A DNA stretch of 52,938 bases from Nitrosomonas sp. (GTDB lineage Bacteria; Pseudomonadota; Gammaproteobacteria; Burkholderiales; Nitrosomonadaceae). A program made the position numbers and the translations under genes. The DNA lies in contig NZ_JADZAJ010000022.1 of the NCBI RefSeq assembly GCF_020852615.1, positions 1-52,938 on the forward strand, in the 5' to 3' direction. This document shows, in pieces, positions 1-11,200 of this stretch. The notes under the pieces were generated by a model. That model ran no database searches. It was given only the letters and a program-made list of their open reading frames with translations, and had not been told where the DNA came from. Positions within the stretch are counted from its first letter, which is position 1, and every line of letters starts with the position of its first letter.

Positions 1-2
1 CT

Positions 3-128
3 GGCGATAATATATCGGTTACAGTTAACCTGATTGCACCAATTGCAATGAGTGAAGGTTTGCGTTTTGCAATCAGAGAAGGTGGCCGTACCGTGGGCGC
101 AGGTGTCGTCGCTAAGGTGATTGAGTAG
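3..128 (+). CDS. tuf: Elongation factor Tu, C-terminal fragment (gene runs off the left edge)
   Basis: The last 41 codons of EF-Tu are visible, ending in TAG. EF-Tu is the GTPase that delivers aminoacyl-tRNA to the ribosome. The fragment is the end of the C-terminal beta-barrel domain: it reads [11 protein letters not shown], then the conserved [15 protein letters not shown] segment. The order tuf, tRNA-Trp, secE, nusG is the classical proteobacterial arrangement for the tufB copy, so transcription probably continues into the tRNA and secE. The start and GTPase domain lie outside the window. Confidence 0.97.
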   Translation, partial: GDNISVTVNLIAPIAMSEGLRFAIREGGRTVGAGVVAKVIE

Positions 129-169
129 TTTTGTTGATTTGGTTGTTGTGTGTTTAAGCTTTTGGGAAT

Positions 170-245
170 AGGCCAGTAGCTCAATTGGCAGAGCGTCGGT
201 CTCCAAAACCGAAGGTTGGGGGTTCGATGCCCTCCTGGCCTGCCA
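170..245 (+). tRNA. trpT: tRNA-Trp (anticodon CCA)
   Basis: A complete cloverleaf of 76 nt can be folded. The acceptor stem AGGCCAG (170-176) pairs with CTGGCCT (235-241), followed by discriminator G and an encoded CCA. The anticodon arm has loop CTCCAAA, giving anticodon CCA (tryptophan), and the T arm carries GGTTCGATG. It sits 41 nt after tuf and about 100 nt before secE, the usual tufB-trpT-secE layout, so it is probably processed from a common transcript. Confidence 0.97.
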
Positions 246-346
246 TGGAATAGTAAAAACAGGTTTGTGCCTTGCCTTTATTGGCTGACAATGTGAAAAA
301 TCCCTAATCCCTTGAGGGATAAGATAAAACTTACGAGAGTGGAAAA

Positions 347-691
347 GTGAATAAAATTAAGCTTGGGTTGGCGGTATTTTTAGCGATAGCCGGCTTTTTT
401 AGCTTTTATTTTCTTCAAGATAGCCCCATGGTAGTTAGGGTGATGTCTCTGCTGCTGGGATTAGTTTTTGCATTCGTGATAGTTTTATTTACGACGCAAG
501 GAAAGCAGCTGTTTTCTTTTTTCCGGGATTCGGTGGATGAGGTAAAGAAAGTTGTTTGGCCAAGTCGAAAGGAAACGTTACAGATGGCGGGTGTGGTTTG
601 TGCGTTTGTTATAACGATGGCGTTTTTTTTGTGGATAATAGATTCAAGTTTGATGGCGATTGTTAAGTATGCTATGGGTCAGGAGAGTTGA
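347..691 (+). CDS. secE: Preprotein translocase subunit SecE
   Basis: This is the small essential subunit of the SecYEG inner-membrane protein channel. The 114-residue protein has three hydrophobic stretches (about residues 7-24, 32-50 and 80-102). Between the second and third lies the conserved cytoplasmic amphipathic segment with FRDSVDEVKKVVWPSRKET (about 59-77), the SecE signature that clamps SecY. Length and three-helix layout fit the proteobacterial form. The start is GTG at 347, with a GAGAG-type ribosome site upstream. nusG follows 18 nt later, the standard secE-nusG pair. Confidence 0.95.
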   Translation: MNKIKLGLAVFLAIAGFFSFYFLQDSPMVVRVMSLLLGLVFAFVIVLFTTQGKQLFSFFRDSVDEVKKVVWPSRKETLQMAGVVCAFVITMAFFLWIIDSSLMAIVKYAMGQES

Positions 692-709
692 AGGTGTTCC
701 GGGAGGAAT

Positions 710-1243
710 ATGAGTAAGAAATGGTACGCCGTTCATACCTATTCCGGTTTTGAGAAAAATGTAAAAAAAGCATTGAAAGACCGGATAGCACAGCTCAAGC
801 TTGAGGAAAAATTTGGTGAGATACTGATACCGGTAGAAGAAGTGGTTGAAGTAAAGGGTGGCCAGAAAAATATTAGTGAAAGGAAGTTTTTCCCGAGCTA
901 TATCCTGATTGAGATGGAGATGACTGATGAAACGTGGCATTTGGTTAAAGGGACACCAAAGGTTACGGGGTTTGTTGGCGGGACGTCCATGCAGCCCGTT
1001 GCAATAAGTCATAAAGAGATTGAAAGTATATTTAATCAGGTAAAAGAAGGGGTAGAAAAGCCTAAGCCAAAAGTGGTTTTTGAAGCGGGCGAAGCTGTGC
1101 GCGTAAAAGAAGGGCCGTTTACTGATTTTCATGGAAATGTTGAGGAAGTTAATTACGACAAAAGTAAGTTGTGGGTGTCGGTATCTATTTTTGGGCGACC
1201 AACTCCTGTCGAATTAGATTTTCATCAGGTTGATAAGATTTAA
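710..1243 (+). CDS. nusG: Transcription termination/antitermination factor NusG
   Basis: NusG binds RNA polymerase, suppresses pausing and couples transcription to Rho or to the ribosome through S10. The protein has 177 residues. The N-terminal NGN domain begins [18 protein letters not shown] and includes the conserved FPSYILIEM segment. The C-terminal KOW domain (about 125-177) contains [19 protein letters not shown]. The ATG is preceded by GGGAGGA, a strong ribosome site. It lies between secE and the L11 operon, as in most proteobacteria. Confidence 0.97.
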   Translation: MSKKWYAVHTYSGFEKNVKKALKDRIAQLKLEEKFGEILIPVEEVVEVKGGQKNISERKFFPSYILIEMEMTDETWHLVKGTPKVTGFVGGTSMQPVAISHKEIESIFNQVKEGVEKPKPKVVFEAGEAVRVKEGPFTDFHGNVEEVNYDKSKLWVSVSIFGRPTPVELDFHQVDKI

Positions 1244-1318
1244 AAAATCGTTGTCGTTCAGAGTAAGTGCAATCTTATAGCTAAGCAAAAACTTAAGAAA
1301 TAACTAAAAAAGGGGAGG

Positions 1319-1334
1319 GTATCGTAAGTGATAC
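1319..1334 (+). promoter_or_regulatory. Hairpin in the rplK leader, possible L1 autoregulation site
   Basis: The 117-nt nusG-rplK gap contains a GTATC/GATAC stem with a 6-nt loop, flanked by G-rich bases, about 26 nt before the rplK start. In E. coli, L1 represses the rplK-rplA mRNA by binding a structure in this leader. The hairpin position fits such a role, but the L1 recognition motif was not confirmed. Confidence 0.3.
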
Positions 1335-1360
1335 TCGTTTGAACCCGACAGGAGAATATT

Positions 1361-1792
1361 TTGGCAAAAAAAATAATAGGTTATATAAAACTTCAGATCC
1401 CGGCAGGTAAGGCAAATCCAAGTCCACCGGTAGGGCCTGCTCTTGGCCAGCGTCAGTTGAATATTATGGAGTTTTGTAAGGCTTTTAACGCGGCTACGCA
1501 GAAGATGGAACCGGGTTTGCCGGTACCGGTAGTAATAACTGCTTATGCAGATAAAAGTTTTACATTTGTTCTGAAAACAACTCCTGCATCTGTTTTAATT
1601 AAAAAGCTGTCTGGCCTCAGTAAGGGAAGTGCGCAGCCACACGTAGATAAGGTGGGTAAGTTAACACGCGAACAGGCAGAAGAGATTGCCAAAATAAAAA
1701 TGGCAGACCTTACCGCAGCCGATATGGATGCAGCTGTGCGGACGATTGCCGGAAGTGCCAGAAGCATGGGCGTGGAAGTGGAGGGAGTGTGA
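1361..1792 (+). CDS. rplK: 50S ribosomal protein L11
   Basis: L11 forms the base of the ribosomal stalk and binds 23S rRNA in the GTPase-associated centre. The 143-residue protein begins [30 protein letters not shown], the invariant L11 N-terminus whose proline-rich part contacts rRNA and thiostrepton-type antibiotics. The RNA-binding C-terminal domain carries the GSARSMG segment near the end. The start is TTG at 1361, fixed by the AGGAGA ribosome site at about 1349-1354 and by the family N-terminus. rplA follows 3 nt after the stop, so the two are translationally coupled. Confidence 0.97.
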   Translation: MAKKIIGYIKLQIPAGKANPSPPVGPALGQRQLNIMEFCKAFNAATQKMEPGLPVPVVITAYADKSFTFVLKTTPASVLIKKLSGLSKGSAQPHVDKVGKLTREQAEEIAKIKMADLTAADMDAAVRTIAGSARSMGVEVEGV

Positions 1793-1795
1793 GAT

Positions 1796-2488
1796 ATGGC
1801 TAAAATTTCAAAGCGTTACAAAGAAATAGCGCAAAAGGTTGATCGTAACCGTTTGTATCCACTAACTGACGCGTTGGCACTTGTAAAAGAAACTGCCGTA
1901 GCAAAATTTGATGAATCAGTCGATATTGCAATAAACTTGGGTATTGATGTACGTAAATCTGACCAGGTGGTAAGGGGTTCGGTGGTTTTACCATCGGGAA
2001 CTGGAAAGACAGTTAGAGTGGCGGTCTTTGCACAGGGAGATAAAGCTAAAGAAGCTTTGGAAGCGGGTGCAGATATTGTAGGTTTTGAGGATCTCGCAGA
2101 ACGTGTGAAAGCAGGTGAGATTAATTTTGACCTGGTTATTGCCAGCCCTGATGCGATGCGCGTAGTTGGACAATTAGGTCAGATACTTGGGCCGCGAGGG
2201 TTAATGCCAAATCCAAAGGTTGGGACAGTAACAACCGATATTGTAAATGCGATTAAGAATGCCAAGGCCGGTCAGATTCAATTCAGGGCTGATAAAGCGG
2301 GTATAGTGCATTGTACAGTAGGGAGAGCTTCTTTTAATGTGGAAGCACTTAAGGCAAATGTTGTGGCATTGGTGGAGGCGTTGAATAAATCAAAGCCAGC
2401 AACGTCCAAAGGTGTTTATCTGCGCAGGATGGCTGTTTCAAGTACGATGGGTGTGGGTGTGCGTGTAGATCACACCGAGACGTTGTAA
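1796..2488 (+). CDS. rplA: 50S ribosomal protein L1
   Basis: L1 builds the mobile stalk next to the ribosomal E site and is the usual translational repressor of its own L11-L1 operon. The 230-residue protein shows the family landmarks [15 protein letters not shown] (domain II), the loop [16 protein letters not shown] (about 134-149) and a C-terminal segment containing SSTMG. The start ATG lies 3 nt after the rplK stop, with GGAGGGAG upstream inside rplK. Confidence 0.97.
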   Translation: MAKISKRYKEIAQKVDRNRLYPLTDALALVKETAVAKFDESVDIAINLGIDVRKSDQVVRGSVVLPSGTGKTVRVAVFAQGDKAKEALEAGADIVGFEDLAERVKAGEINFDLVIASPDAMRVVGQLGQILGPRGLMPNPKVGTVTTDIVNAIKNAKAGQIQFRADKAGIVHCTVGRASFNVEALKANVVALVEALNKSKPATSKGVYLRRMAVSSTMGVGVRVDHTETL

Positions 2489-2499
2489 GGTTATAGTAA

Positions 2500-2790
2500 A
2501 AGAGCTTTGGGCTGTTGATTTATAGAGTCAGCAGATTGTCAAAGACCGTCGGGGCCGTTTTTTAATACGCCAGCAATTAGTAAGTTAGTTGTTGGCTGAG
2601 ATGGGCTTAATAGCAAGGTTTGCTGGTTTAATTAATAAAAATTAGTAACCATAATAATTGCTCCCAACGTAGATGGTGTACCCACAAGCAGGTAGAGGTA
2701 AATTTCTCCTGGTTAGGACGCCGTTTTTTGATGTAAAAGGGTTATCGTTTATGTAACGATAGGTTTTTATTGGCTAAATTCTGACTGGAG
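2500..2790 (+). promoter_or_regulatory. rplJ leader, structured 5' UTR of L10-leader type
   Basis: The 309-nt rplA-rplJ gap holds no gene but is clearly structured. A first hairpin at 2505-2544 pairs CTTTG with CAAAG and CTGTTGA with TCAGCAG around a purine-rich internal loop. A second at 2743-2761 pairs TATCGTT with AACGATA and is followed by GGTTTTT, weakly terminator-like. The sequence GCCGTTTTTT occurs twice (about 2555 and 2721). In proteobacteria the L10-(L7/L12)4 complex binds a long leader here to repress rplJL. Assignment is by position and structure; the exact kink-turn was not verified. Confidence 0.55.
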
Positions 2791-2797
2791 AGTATTT

Positions 2798-3313
2798 TTG
2801 GGTCAAAATATCGAAGAAAAAAAGGCAATTGTTGCCGAGGTAAGCGGGCAAATAGCAAAAGCTCAGGCCGTAGTTATAGCTGAATATCGTGGACTGGGAG
2901 TGGATAAATTCACACAATTGCGAGTCAAAGCTCGCGAGTCAGGTGTTTATTTCAGAGTAATCAAAAATACTTTTGTAAGACGGGCGGTAGCTGGTACTCC
3001 GTTTTCCGATCTGGCTGAATCGATGGTGGGGCCACTTGCTTATGGAATCGGTAGTGATCCTGTTGCAACTGCAAAAGTTTTTCATGAGTTCGCCAAGGGT
3101 AACGATCATTTTGTAATTAAAGCCGGGGCTATGGCAGGGGTAGTAATGTCTGATAAAGATGTTGCTGCTCTGGCTGTATTGCCTGGTAGAGAAGAGTTGC
3201 TCTCTAAATTGCTTGGTACTATGCAGGCTCCGATTGCAAAATTTGTTAGAACACTTAATGAAGTACCATCAAAGTTTGTGCGCGGGCTTGCTGCAGTGCG
3301 TGATAAAAAATAA
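2798..3313 (+). CDS. rplJ: 50S ribosomal protein L10
   Basis: L10 anchors the L7/L12 dimers of the ribosomal stalk and, in complex with them, autoregulates the rplJL mRNA. The 171-residue protein has the L10 N-terminal pattern ([18 protein letters not shown], then [18 protein letters not shown]) and ends in a helix that binds L7/L12. The start is TTG at 2798, supported by GGAG at about 2788 and by the family N-terminus. rplL follows 67 nt later in the standard order. Confidence 0.96.
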   Translation: MGQNIEEKKAIVAEVSGQIAKAQAVVIAEYRGLGVDKFTQLRVKARESGVYFRVIKNTFVRRAVAGTPFSDLAESMVGPLAYGIGSDPVATAKVFHEFAKGNDHFVIKAGAMAGVVMSDKDVAALAVLPGREELLSKLLGTMQAPIAKFVRTLNEVPSKFVRGLAAVRDKK

Positions 3314-3380
3314 TTGTCATGGCTGACTGGAAACAATTTATATCAATTTGATCAGAATTTAATTTATATCAGGAGAGAAA

Positions 3381-3755
3381 ATGGCTACGGGAAAAGCAGA
3401 AATTTTAGATTCTATTGCGAATATGACAGTTCTGGAGCTATCCGAGCTTATTAAGGAAATGGAAGAAAAGTTTGGTGTTTCAGCAGCGGCTGCAACAGTT
3501 GCCGTGGCTGCGGCACCGGCAGCAGCTGCTGCTGTTGAGGAGCAAACTGAGTTTTCTGTAATCCTTACTTCAGCGGGTGATAACAAGGTTAATGTTATTA
3601 AAGTGGTTAGAGCTGTTACTGGATTAGGTTTGAAAGAAGCAAAGGATTTGGTTGATGGTGCACCTAAAGCTGTTAAAGAAGGTATTTCTAAGGAAGATGC
3701 TGAGTCACTTAAGAAGCAGTTAATTGAAGCTGGTGCTGGTTGCGAGATTAAATAA
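3381..3755 (+). CDS. rplL: 50S ribosomal protein L7/L12
   Basis: L7/L12 is the flexible stalk protein that recruits and activates translational GTPases. The 124-residue protein has an N-terminal dimerisation part, an Ala/Val-rich hinge (about residues 35-55) and the globular C-terminal domain with [20 protein letters not shown] and the final [10 protein letters not shown] good AGGAGAG ribosome site precedes the ATG. A strong hairpin after the stop suggests that many transcripts end here, in line with the higher L7/L12 demand relative to RNA polymerase. Confidence 0.97.
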   Translation: MATGKAEILDSIANMTVLELSELIKEMEEKFGVSAAAATVAVAAAPAAAAAVEEQTEFSVILTSAGDNKVNVIKVVRAVTGLGLKEAKDLVDGAPKAVKEGISKEDAESLKKQLIEAGAGCEIK

Positions 3756-3766
3756 GTGATTTAACC

Positions 3767-3814
3767 ACAAAGGCTGGTTAGTGCATATTTGCTACTACCA
3801 GCCTTTGTTTATAT
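3767..3814 (+). terminator. rplL-rpoB intergenic hairpin, probable attenuator
   Basis: A perfect 12-bp stem is formed by ACAAAGGCTGGT (3767-3778) and ACCAGCCTTTGT (3797-3808). The loop can pair further (TAG/CTA, GCA/TGC), and TTATAT follows. It lies 11 nt after the rplL stop. In E. coli a partial terminator at this point lets only a fraction of polymerases enter rpoBC. Structure and position argue for the same here; read-through is implied because no clear rpoB promoter was found. Confidence 0.75.
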
Positions 3815-4093
3815 ACGGAAGCTGAAGGTATCTTTCCATATAAAGCCAGGTAAGTTACAGTAAAAAAAGAAAGACATTTTTCAAAGCTGACCTTGCTATT
3901 TTATTTATATTTTTTCAATTACTTTTAACATCTTTGCCTATAGTGATATGAGCTGTTAGAGTAAAGCGTTTCTTATCATAGCCCACGTATTTTGCAGGTA
4001 GGGTTAGTGTTGCAGTTCTGTTTCAATCGGAAAGCACTAAACCAAATAAAAACCCCGCAACCCAATTGTATCTTCAGCGCACGGAGAAATTTA
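3815..4093 (+). other. rpoB leader, no gene seen
   Basis: This AT-rich spacer follows the attenuator hairpin. An in-frame extension of rpoB reaches back to 3992, but its 34 residues do not resemble any RpoB N-terminus, so it is treated as untranslated leader. A TATAGT sequence near 3940 could serve as a -10 element, but no properly spaced -35 was found. The rpoB ribosome site (GGAGAAA) ends about 6 nt before the start. Confidence 0.4.
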
Positions 4094-7000
4094 ATGAGTT
4101 ACTCGTTTGCCGAGAAAAAACGTATTCGGAAAAGTTTTGCTAAACGTGCCAGTATTCTACCATTTCCGTTTCTTCTTGCCACCCAAATAGAATCTTATAC
4201 CGATTTTCTGCAGGCGGAGATTACGCCCGCTAAACGTAAAAATCAGGGGTTACAGGCAGCATTTAACTCAGTTTTTCCAATAGAGAGTCATTCCAATAAT
4301 GCTCGTCTGGATTTTATAAGTTATTCACTTGGTTCCCCTGTGTTTGATGTTAAGGAATGTCAGCAAAGAGGACTTACTTATGCATCTCCGTTACGTGCCA
4401 GGGTTAGATTGACTATTTTGGATAAGGAAGCATCCAAGCCGACCGTCAAAGAAGTCAAAGAGCAGGAAGTTTATATGGGTGAAATTCCGCTTATGACTGA
4501 TACGGGGTCCTTTGTCATCAACGGCACGGAGCGCGTCATTGTTTCACAGCTGCACCGCTCGCCTGGCGTATTTTTTGAGCATGATCGCGGAAAAACCCAT
4601 TCATCCGGAAAGCTGTTATTTTCTGCTCGTATTATTCCGTACCGTGGTTCCTGGCTGGACTTTGAGTTTGATCCAAAGGATTACGTTTATTTCAGGATTG
4701 ATCGTCGCCGTAAAATGCCGGTTACGACTCTCTTGAAATCTATGGGTTACACTTCTTCGCAGATTCTTGCAGATTTTTTTGAATTTGACCGCTTTACCCT
4801 GTTAGAAGATAACAAGATCCTTTTTGATCTTATACCTGAGAGATTGCGTGGAGAATTAGCGAGTTTTGATATCACTTCAGAAGATGGCAAAGTATTTGTA
4901 CAGAAGGATAAGCGGATAACAGCAAAACATGTGCGTGATTTGCAGCAAGCCAAACTTACTAAAATTCCCGTACCTGAAGAATTTTTACTGGGGAAAATTC
5001 TGGCTGAGGATGTTATCGATAAGGAAACCGGAGAGGTTGTTGCCCTTGCGAATAGTGAAATAAATGAGACACTGCTTGAGCGGATCAGGCAGTCCGGAAA
5101 CAGTGCCATTAATACACTGTTTGTAAATGATCTTAACTATGGCCCTTTTATTTCGCAAACATTAAGAATAGACGAAACTACGGACCAAATGTCTGCACAG
5201 GTCGCTATTTACAGAATGATGCGTCCTGGAGAACCTCCTACTGAAGAAGCCGTTCTGGCTTTATTTAATGGCCTTTTCTATTCTTCTGAGCGTTATGATT
5301 TATCCGTTGTTGGACGGATGAAATTCAACCGTAGAGTGGGACGCGAGGAACTAACCGGATCTACAACATTATCCAATGATGACATTATTGATGTAATCAA
5401 GATACTGGTCGAACTGAGGAATGGTCGAGGAGAGATTGATGATATTGATCACTTGGGGAATCGTCGTGTTCGCTCTGTTGGCGAATTAGCCGAAAATCAG
5501 TTTAGAGCCGGGTTGGCCCGGGTTGAAAAAGCGGTTAAGGAGCGGTTGAGTCAGGCGGAATCCGAAAATCTCATGCCGCATGATTTCATCAATGCTAAGC
5601 CGGTATCTTCAGCGATCCGTGAATTTTTTGGATCGAGTCAGTTGTCGCAATTTATGGATCAAACTAATCCTCTGTCTGAAATAACGCATAAAAGACGTAT
5701 TTCAGCATTGGGACCAGGTGGCTTAACACGTGAACGTGCAGGTTTTGAGGTGCGAGATGTGCATCCAACGCATTATGGGCGTGTTTGTCCGATTGAAACA
5801 CCGGAAGGACCGAATATCGGCCTGATCAATTCGCTGGCGCTCTACGCCAGAACGAATGAGTACGGGTTTATAGAAACGCCATATCGAATGGTTAAGAATG
5901 GCCGGGTAACTGAAGAAGTTGTTTATCTTTCAGCTATCGAGGAAAGTCAGTATGTGATTGCTCAGGCAAACGCAAATTTTGATCAGGATGGGATATTTAC
6001 TGATGAAGTTGTTTCATGTCGCCATAAGAATGAATTTACTTTGGCGTCCAGAGACCAGATTGAGTATGTTGATATTGCTCCTGCTCAGATTGTATCTGTA
6101 GCAGCGTCTCTTATTCCTTTCCTTGAACATGATGATGCTAACCGGGCATTGATGGGTTCGAACATGCAGCGCCAGGCTGTCCCCTGCTTACGGGCAGAGA
6201 AACCCCTAGTTGGTACAGGGATTGAGCGAGTGGTTGCCGTGCATTCGGGTACTGCGGTTAGAGCAATACGTGGCGGTATAGTGGATTATGTGGATGCCGG
6301 CCGTATCGTGATTCGTGTACACGATGCAGAAGCGCGCGCGGGTGAAGTTGGTGTGGATATCTATAACCTCACAAAATATACCCGTTCGAACCAGAACACT
6401 AATATCAATCAGAGACCTATTGTAAAAATAGGGGATGTGCTTTCGCGTGATGATGTGATTGCAGACGGTGCATCAACAGATTTGGGCGAGCTCGCACTAG
6501 GGCAGAATATGTTAATAGCATTTATGCCCTGGAATGGCCTTAATTTTGAAGATTCTATTCTGATATCAGAAAAAGTTGTTTCTGACGATCGATTCACTTC
6601 AATCCATATTGAGGAATTGTCAGCCGTCAGTCGCGATACAAAATTGGGTACCGAGGAAATAACTGCAGATATACCTAATTTATCTGAGCGTCAGCGTGCA
6701 CGTCTTGATGAATCAGGGATAGTCTATATCGGTGCTGAAGTTGAAGCTGGTGATGTGCTGGTAGGTAAAGTGACGCCTAAAAGCGAAACACAGTTAACGC
6801 CGGAAGAGAAACTTTTGCGGGCAATTTTTGGAGAAAAGGCTTCTGATGTTAAAGATACGTCCCTGCATGTACCAGCTGGTATTTCCGGAACGGTAATTGA
6901 TGTACAGATTTTTACGCGTGAAGGGGTGGATCGCGATAAACGTTCTAAACAGATAATTGCCGATGAGCTGGGTCGTTTCAAAAAAGATTTGGCTGACCAG

Positions 7001-8170
7001 ATGCGTATTGTTGAAGCAGATGCATTCCAACGTGTGGAACGCTTGCTTGTCGGTAAAATTGCCGCTGGCGGACCTAAAAAACTGGCAAAAAACTCGGTTA
7101 TTACTCATGAATATCTCGAGAGTGTCGAGCGGCATCACTGGTTTGATATTCGTTTGGTTGATGAGAGTACAAGTCTGCAGCTGGAGCAGATTAAGGACAG
7201 CCTGGTACAAAAGCGGAAATTTTTTGATCTGGCTTTTGAAGAAAAACACAGAAAACTTTCCCAGGGTGATGAGCTGCCGCCCGGTGTGCAGAAAATGGTG
7301 AAAGTTTATATTGCTGTGAAAAGAAGATTGCAATCCGGTGACAAAATGGCGGGCCGCCATGGAAACAAGGGTGTTATCTCCAAAATCGTACCAATAGAGG
7401 ATATGCCATATATGGCTGATGGTACACCGGTTGATGTCGTATTGAATCCGTTGGGTGTGCCTTCACGTATGAATATTGGCCAGGTGCTTGAAGTACATTT
7501 GGGGTGGGCAGCCAAGGAACTGGGTAAACGGGTGAATGAAATGCTGGCTTCACAGCGTAATGTTTCTGAAATTCGCGAATTTTTGAACAAGATCTATAAC
7601 AGTGGTGGTAAACAGGAAGATTTGGCTTCACTGTCGAATGAAGAAGTGTTTGCACTTGCAAAAAACCTGAGAAGTGGTGTGCCTTTCGCTACGCCGGTAT
7701 TTGATGGGGCCCACGAGTTAGAGATTAAACAGATGTTGAAGCTGGCCGGGTTGCCTGAATCTGGTCAAACTACACTTTATGATGGCAGAACTGGGGAAGC
7801 GTTTGATCGTCCGGTAACTGTTGGTTATATGCATGTATTGAAACTCCATCACCTGGTGGATGACAAGATGCATGCCCGCTCTACAGGGCCATACAGTCTT
7901 GTTACACAGCAACCGTTAGGCGGTAAGGCTCAGTTTGGAGGACAGCGCTTTGGTGAGATGGAGGTGTGGGCACTGGAAGCTTACGGTGCTTCTTATACCT
8001 TACAGGAGATGCTTACCGTGAAATCTGATGATGTGAACGGGCGAACCAGAGTTTACGAAAGTATTGTCAAGGGCGACCATAAAATTGATGCAGGCATGCC
8101 GGAATCTTTCAATGTGCTGGTTAAGGAAATCAGATCTCTGGGGTTGGATATTGACCTGGAACAACATTGA
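4094..8170 (+). CDS. rpoB: DNA-directed RNA polymerase subunit beta
   Basis: This is the second-largest catalytic subunit of RNA polymerase. The ATG at 4094 is chosen over the longer frame from 3992 because [18 protein letters not shown] is the normal RpoB N-terminus and GGAGAAA precedes it. That gives 1358 residues, the proteobacterial size. The rifampicin-binding cluster with SQLSQFMDQ and [13 protein letters not shown] is intact (near residues 515-545), as are the [20 protein letters not shown] block and the C-terminal [18 protein letters not shown]. One residue in the rifampicin cluster, Thr524, differs from the Asn usual in E. coli. rpoC follows 74 nt later. Confidence 0.98.
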   Translation: MSYSFAEKKRIRKSFAKRASILPFPFLLATQIESYTDFLQAEITPAKRKNQGLQAAFNSVFPIESHSNNARLDFISYSLGSPVFDVKECQQRGLTYASPLRARVRLTILDKEASKPTVKEVKEQEVYMGEIPLMTDTGSFVINGTERVIVSQLHRSPGVFFEHDRGKTHSSGKLLFSARIIPYRGSWLDFEFDPKDYVYFRIDRRRKMPVTTLLKSMGYTSSQILADFFEFDRFTLLEDNKILFDLIPERLRGELASFDITSEDGKVFVQKDKRITAKHVRDLQQAKLTKIPVPEEFLLGKILAEDVIDKETGEVVALANSEINETLLERIRQSGNSAINTLFVNDLNYGPFISQTLRIDETTDQMSAQVAIYRMMRPGEPPTEEAVLALFNGLFYSSERYDLSVVGRMKFNRRVGREELTGSTTLSNDDIIDVIKILVELRNGRGEIDDIDHLGNRRVRSVGELAENQFRAGLARVEKAVKERLSQAESENLMPHDFINAKPVSSAIREFFGSSQLSQFMDQTNPLSEITHKRRISALGPGGLTRERAGFEVRDVHPTHYGRVCPIETPEGPNIGLINSLALYARTNEYGFIETPYRMVKNGRVTEEVVYLSAIEESQYVIAQANANFDQDGIFTDEVVSCRHKNEFTLASRDQIEYVDIAPAQIVSVAASLIPFLEHDDANRALMGSNMQRQAVPCLRAEKPLVGTGIERVVAVHSGTAVRAIRGGIVDYVDAGRIVIRVHDAEARAGEVGVDIYNLTKYTRSNQNTNINQRPIVKIGDVLSRDDVIADGASTDLGELALGQNMLIAFMPWNGLNFEDSILISEKVVSDDRFTSIHIEELSAVSRDTKLGTEEITADIPNLSERQRARLDESGIVYIGAEVEAGDVLVGKVTPKSETQLTPEEKLLRAIFGEKASDVKDTSLHVPAGISGTVIDVQIFTREGVDRDKRSKQIIADELGRFKKDLADQMRIVEADAFQRVERLLVGKIAAGGPKKLAKNSVITHEYLESVERHHWFDIRLVDESTSLQLEQIKDSLVQKRKFFDLAFEEKHRKLSQGDELPPGVQKMVKVYIAVKRRLQSGDKMAGRHGNKGVISKIVPIEDMPYMADGTPVDVVLNPLGVPSRMNIGQVLEVHLGWAAKELGKRVNEMLASQRNVSEIREFLNKIYNSGGKQEDLASLSNEEVFALAKNLRSGVPFATPVFDGAHELEIKQMLKLAGLPESGQTTLYDGRTGEAFDRPVTVGYMHVLKLHHLVDDKMHARSTGPYSLVTQQPLGGKAQFGGQRFGEMEVWALEAYGASYTLQEMLTVKSDDVNGRTRVYESIVKGDHKIDAGMPESFNVLVKEIRSLGLDIDLEQH

Positions 8171-8244
8171 TATATTTGTCGGCACGATATTCAGAATTTC
8201 TTTGATCCATTTCAGGTTTATACGTTGATCCACAGGAGTGAAAC

Positions 8245-11200
8245 GTGAAAGCGCTGCTTGATTTATTTAAACAAGTTACACAAAAAGAAGAATTTGACTC
8301 TATAAAAATAGGGCTGGCTTCCCCTGAGAAGATTCGTTCATGGTCTTATGGAGAAGTAAAAAAACCAGAGACAATTAATTACCGGACATTTAAACCGGAG
8401 AGGGATGGTCTGTTCTGTGCCAAAATTTTTGGTCCGGTTAAGGATTACGAATGTCTCTGTGGTAAGTACAAACGGCTCAAGCACCGGGGCGTGATATGTG
8501 AGAAGTGCGGGGTAGAGGTTACTTTGTCCAGAATCAGGCGCGAGCGAATGGGCCATATAGAACTGGCTTCACCCGTCGCACATATCTGGTTTCTGAAATC
8601 ACTGCCATCGCGTCTTGGACTTGTTCTCGATATGACGTTACGCGATATCGAACGGGTTCTGTATTTTGAAGCCTATGTCGTTACTGATCCCGGTATGACC
8701 CCGCTTACCCGGGGGCAACTTCTGACAGAAGATGATTATCTGAACAAAACTGAAGAGTTCGGAGATGATTTTAATGCCACGATGGGTGCAGAAGGGATTC
8801 GTACTCTGCTGAGCAGCATGGATATCCCGTCGGAAATAGAGTCTTTGCGCCTGGAAATACAGTCAACAGGTTCGGAAACCAAGATCAAAAAAGCTGCCAA
8901 ACGGCTCAAGGTACTTGAAGCATTCAATAAATCAGGCATGAAGCCGGAATGGATGATATTGACGGTATTGCCGGTTCTCCCACCTGAATTGAGGCCTCTG
9001 GTCCCGTTGGATGGTGGACGTTTTGCAACATCTGATCTGAATGATTTATACAGACGCGTTATCAATCGCAATAATCGTCTGAAGCGGTTGCTGGAACTGC
9101 GGGCACCCGAAATTATTATTCGTAACGAGAAACGGATGTTGCAGGAATCGGTAGATTCATTACTTGATAATGGCCGCCGAGGAAAGGCCATGACCGGGGC
9201 AAATAAGCGGCCTTTAAAATCGCTTGCGGATATGATCAAAGGTAAAGGTGGCCGTTTCCGTCAGAATTTGCTGGGCAAGCGTGTTGATTATTCTGGCCGT
9301 TCTGTCATCGTGGTGGGCCCGCAGCTCAAGCTTCATCAGTGTGGTTTGCCGAAAAAAATGGCTCTGGAATTATTCAAACCGTTTATTTTCAATAAACTGG
9401 AAGTAATGGGTGTTGCAAGCACGATCAAAGCCGCCAAACGAGAAGTTGAAAACGAAAACCCTATCGTTTGGGATATTCTGGAAGAAGTAATCCGTGAACA
9501 TCCGGTGATGCTTAACCGCGCCCCTACCCTGCACCGGCTTGGTATCCAGGCGTTTGAGCCTGTTCTCATCGAAGGAAAGGCGATCCAGCTGCACCCGCTT
9601 GTATGTGCCGCCTTCAATGCTGACTTTGATGGTGATCAGATGGCCGTACACGTTCCATTGTCACTTGAGGCGCAAATGGAATGCCGTACTTTGATGCTGG
9701 CAACTAACAATGTGCTGTCGCCAGCGAATGGTGACCCGATTATTGTTCCTTCTCAGGATATCGTGCTGGGTCTTTATTATATGACTCGCGAGAAGGCGGG
9801 TGCTCTGGGTGAGGGAATGGTTTTCTCCGATGTCTCGGAGGTGCTGCGTGCTTATGAAAACAGGGTGGCAGAGTTGAATGCACGAATCACTGTCAGAATT
9901 AAAGAGAAGAAAAAACCTCATACACCTGGTGAAGAACTACTTGAAACAGTAACGCGTTATGAAACCACCATTGGTCGAGCAATTATTTCTGAAATTCTTC
10001 CGGCAGGACTTCCTTTTTCCGTAGTCAACAAAGCACTCAAGAAAAAAGAAATTTCAAAGCTTATTAATGCAAGTTTCCGTCTGTGTGGTTTACGGGAAAC
10101 CGTTATTTTTGCGGATAAGCTGATGTATTCAGGCTTTACCTATGCTACACGCGGTGGTATTTCCATATGCCTGGATGATCTTGTTACGCCTTCGCAGAAA
10201 AATAATATTATTCAGGCAGCTGAACAGGAAGTGCATGAAATTGCCAATCAGTACATATCCGGCCTGGTAACACAGGGAGAACGTTATAACAAGGTGGTGG
10301 ATATCTGGGGTAAAGCTGGTGATCAGGTAGCAAAAGCAATGATGGATCAGCTTAGTGTTGAACCTGTGGTTGATCGTGAAACCGGGCAAATCAGAACCGA
10401 TAAAAACGGGAAGGGTGTTACACAGGAGTCATTTAACTCCATCTACATGATGGCGGATTCAGGAGCTCGCGGCTCTGCTGCGCAGATTCGCCAGCTTTCC
10501 GGTATGCGTGGTCTGATGGCAAAGCCGGATGGTTCGATTATTGAAACACCGATTACAGCCAATTTCCGTGAAGGACTCAACATTCTTCAATATTTTATTT
10601 CTACCCATGGTGCGCGGAAGGGGCTGGCTGATACAGCACTTAAAACGGCAAATTCAGGATATCTCACTCGACGCCTGGTTGATGTAACTCAGGATCTGGT
10701 TATTACAGAAGATGATTGTGATACAGATGGTGGCGTAGTAATGAAGGCCCTGGTGGAAGGTGGTGATGTCATTGAATCATTACGGGAGCGGATATTAGGC
10801 CGTGTTGCTGCGACCGATATCGTAAACCCGGAAACTGGCATCGTGATTTATGCAGCAGGTACGTTGCTCGATGAAGATGCGGTTGGCGAGATCGAAGCTT
10901 GCGGTGTGGATGAAGTCAAAGTCAGGACGCCGCTGACCTGTGAAACCCGCTATGGATTGTGCGCAAAATGTTATGGGCGTGATCTGGGTCGAGGCATGTT
11001 AGTCAATGTAGGGGAAGCGGTGGGGGTAATCGCCGCACAGTCGATTGGTGAACCAGGTACCCAGTTGACCATGCGAACATTCCATATTGGTGGCGCAGCT
11101 TCAAGGACCATTGTAGCGAATCAGGTTGAAAGCAAGTCCAATGGGATTATTCGTTATTCTCATCACGTTCGTTATGTAAAGAATGCTCAGAATGAGCTGA

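Noticed and set aside
306..320. ATCCC-TTGA-GGGAT inverted repeat between tRNA-Trp and secE as a terminator.
   Set aside because: Only a 5-bp stem, no T-run, and secE lies directly downstream in what is usually one transcript.
3992..4093. Extended rpoB start giving 34 more residues.
   Set aside because: The added residues do not resemble RpoB, and a good ribosome site stands before ATG 4094.
6794..7360. A 188-codon open frame antisense to rpoB.
   Set aside because: Shadow of a strongly conserved gene.
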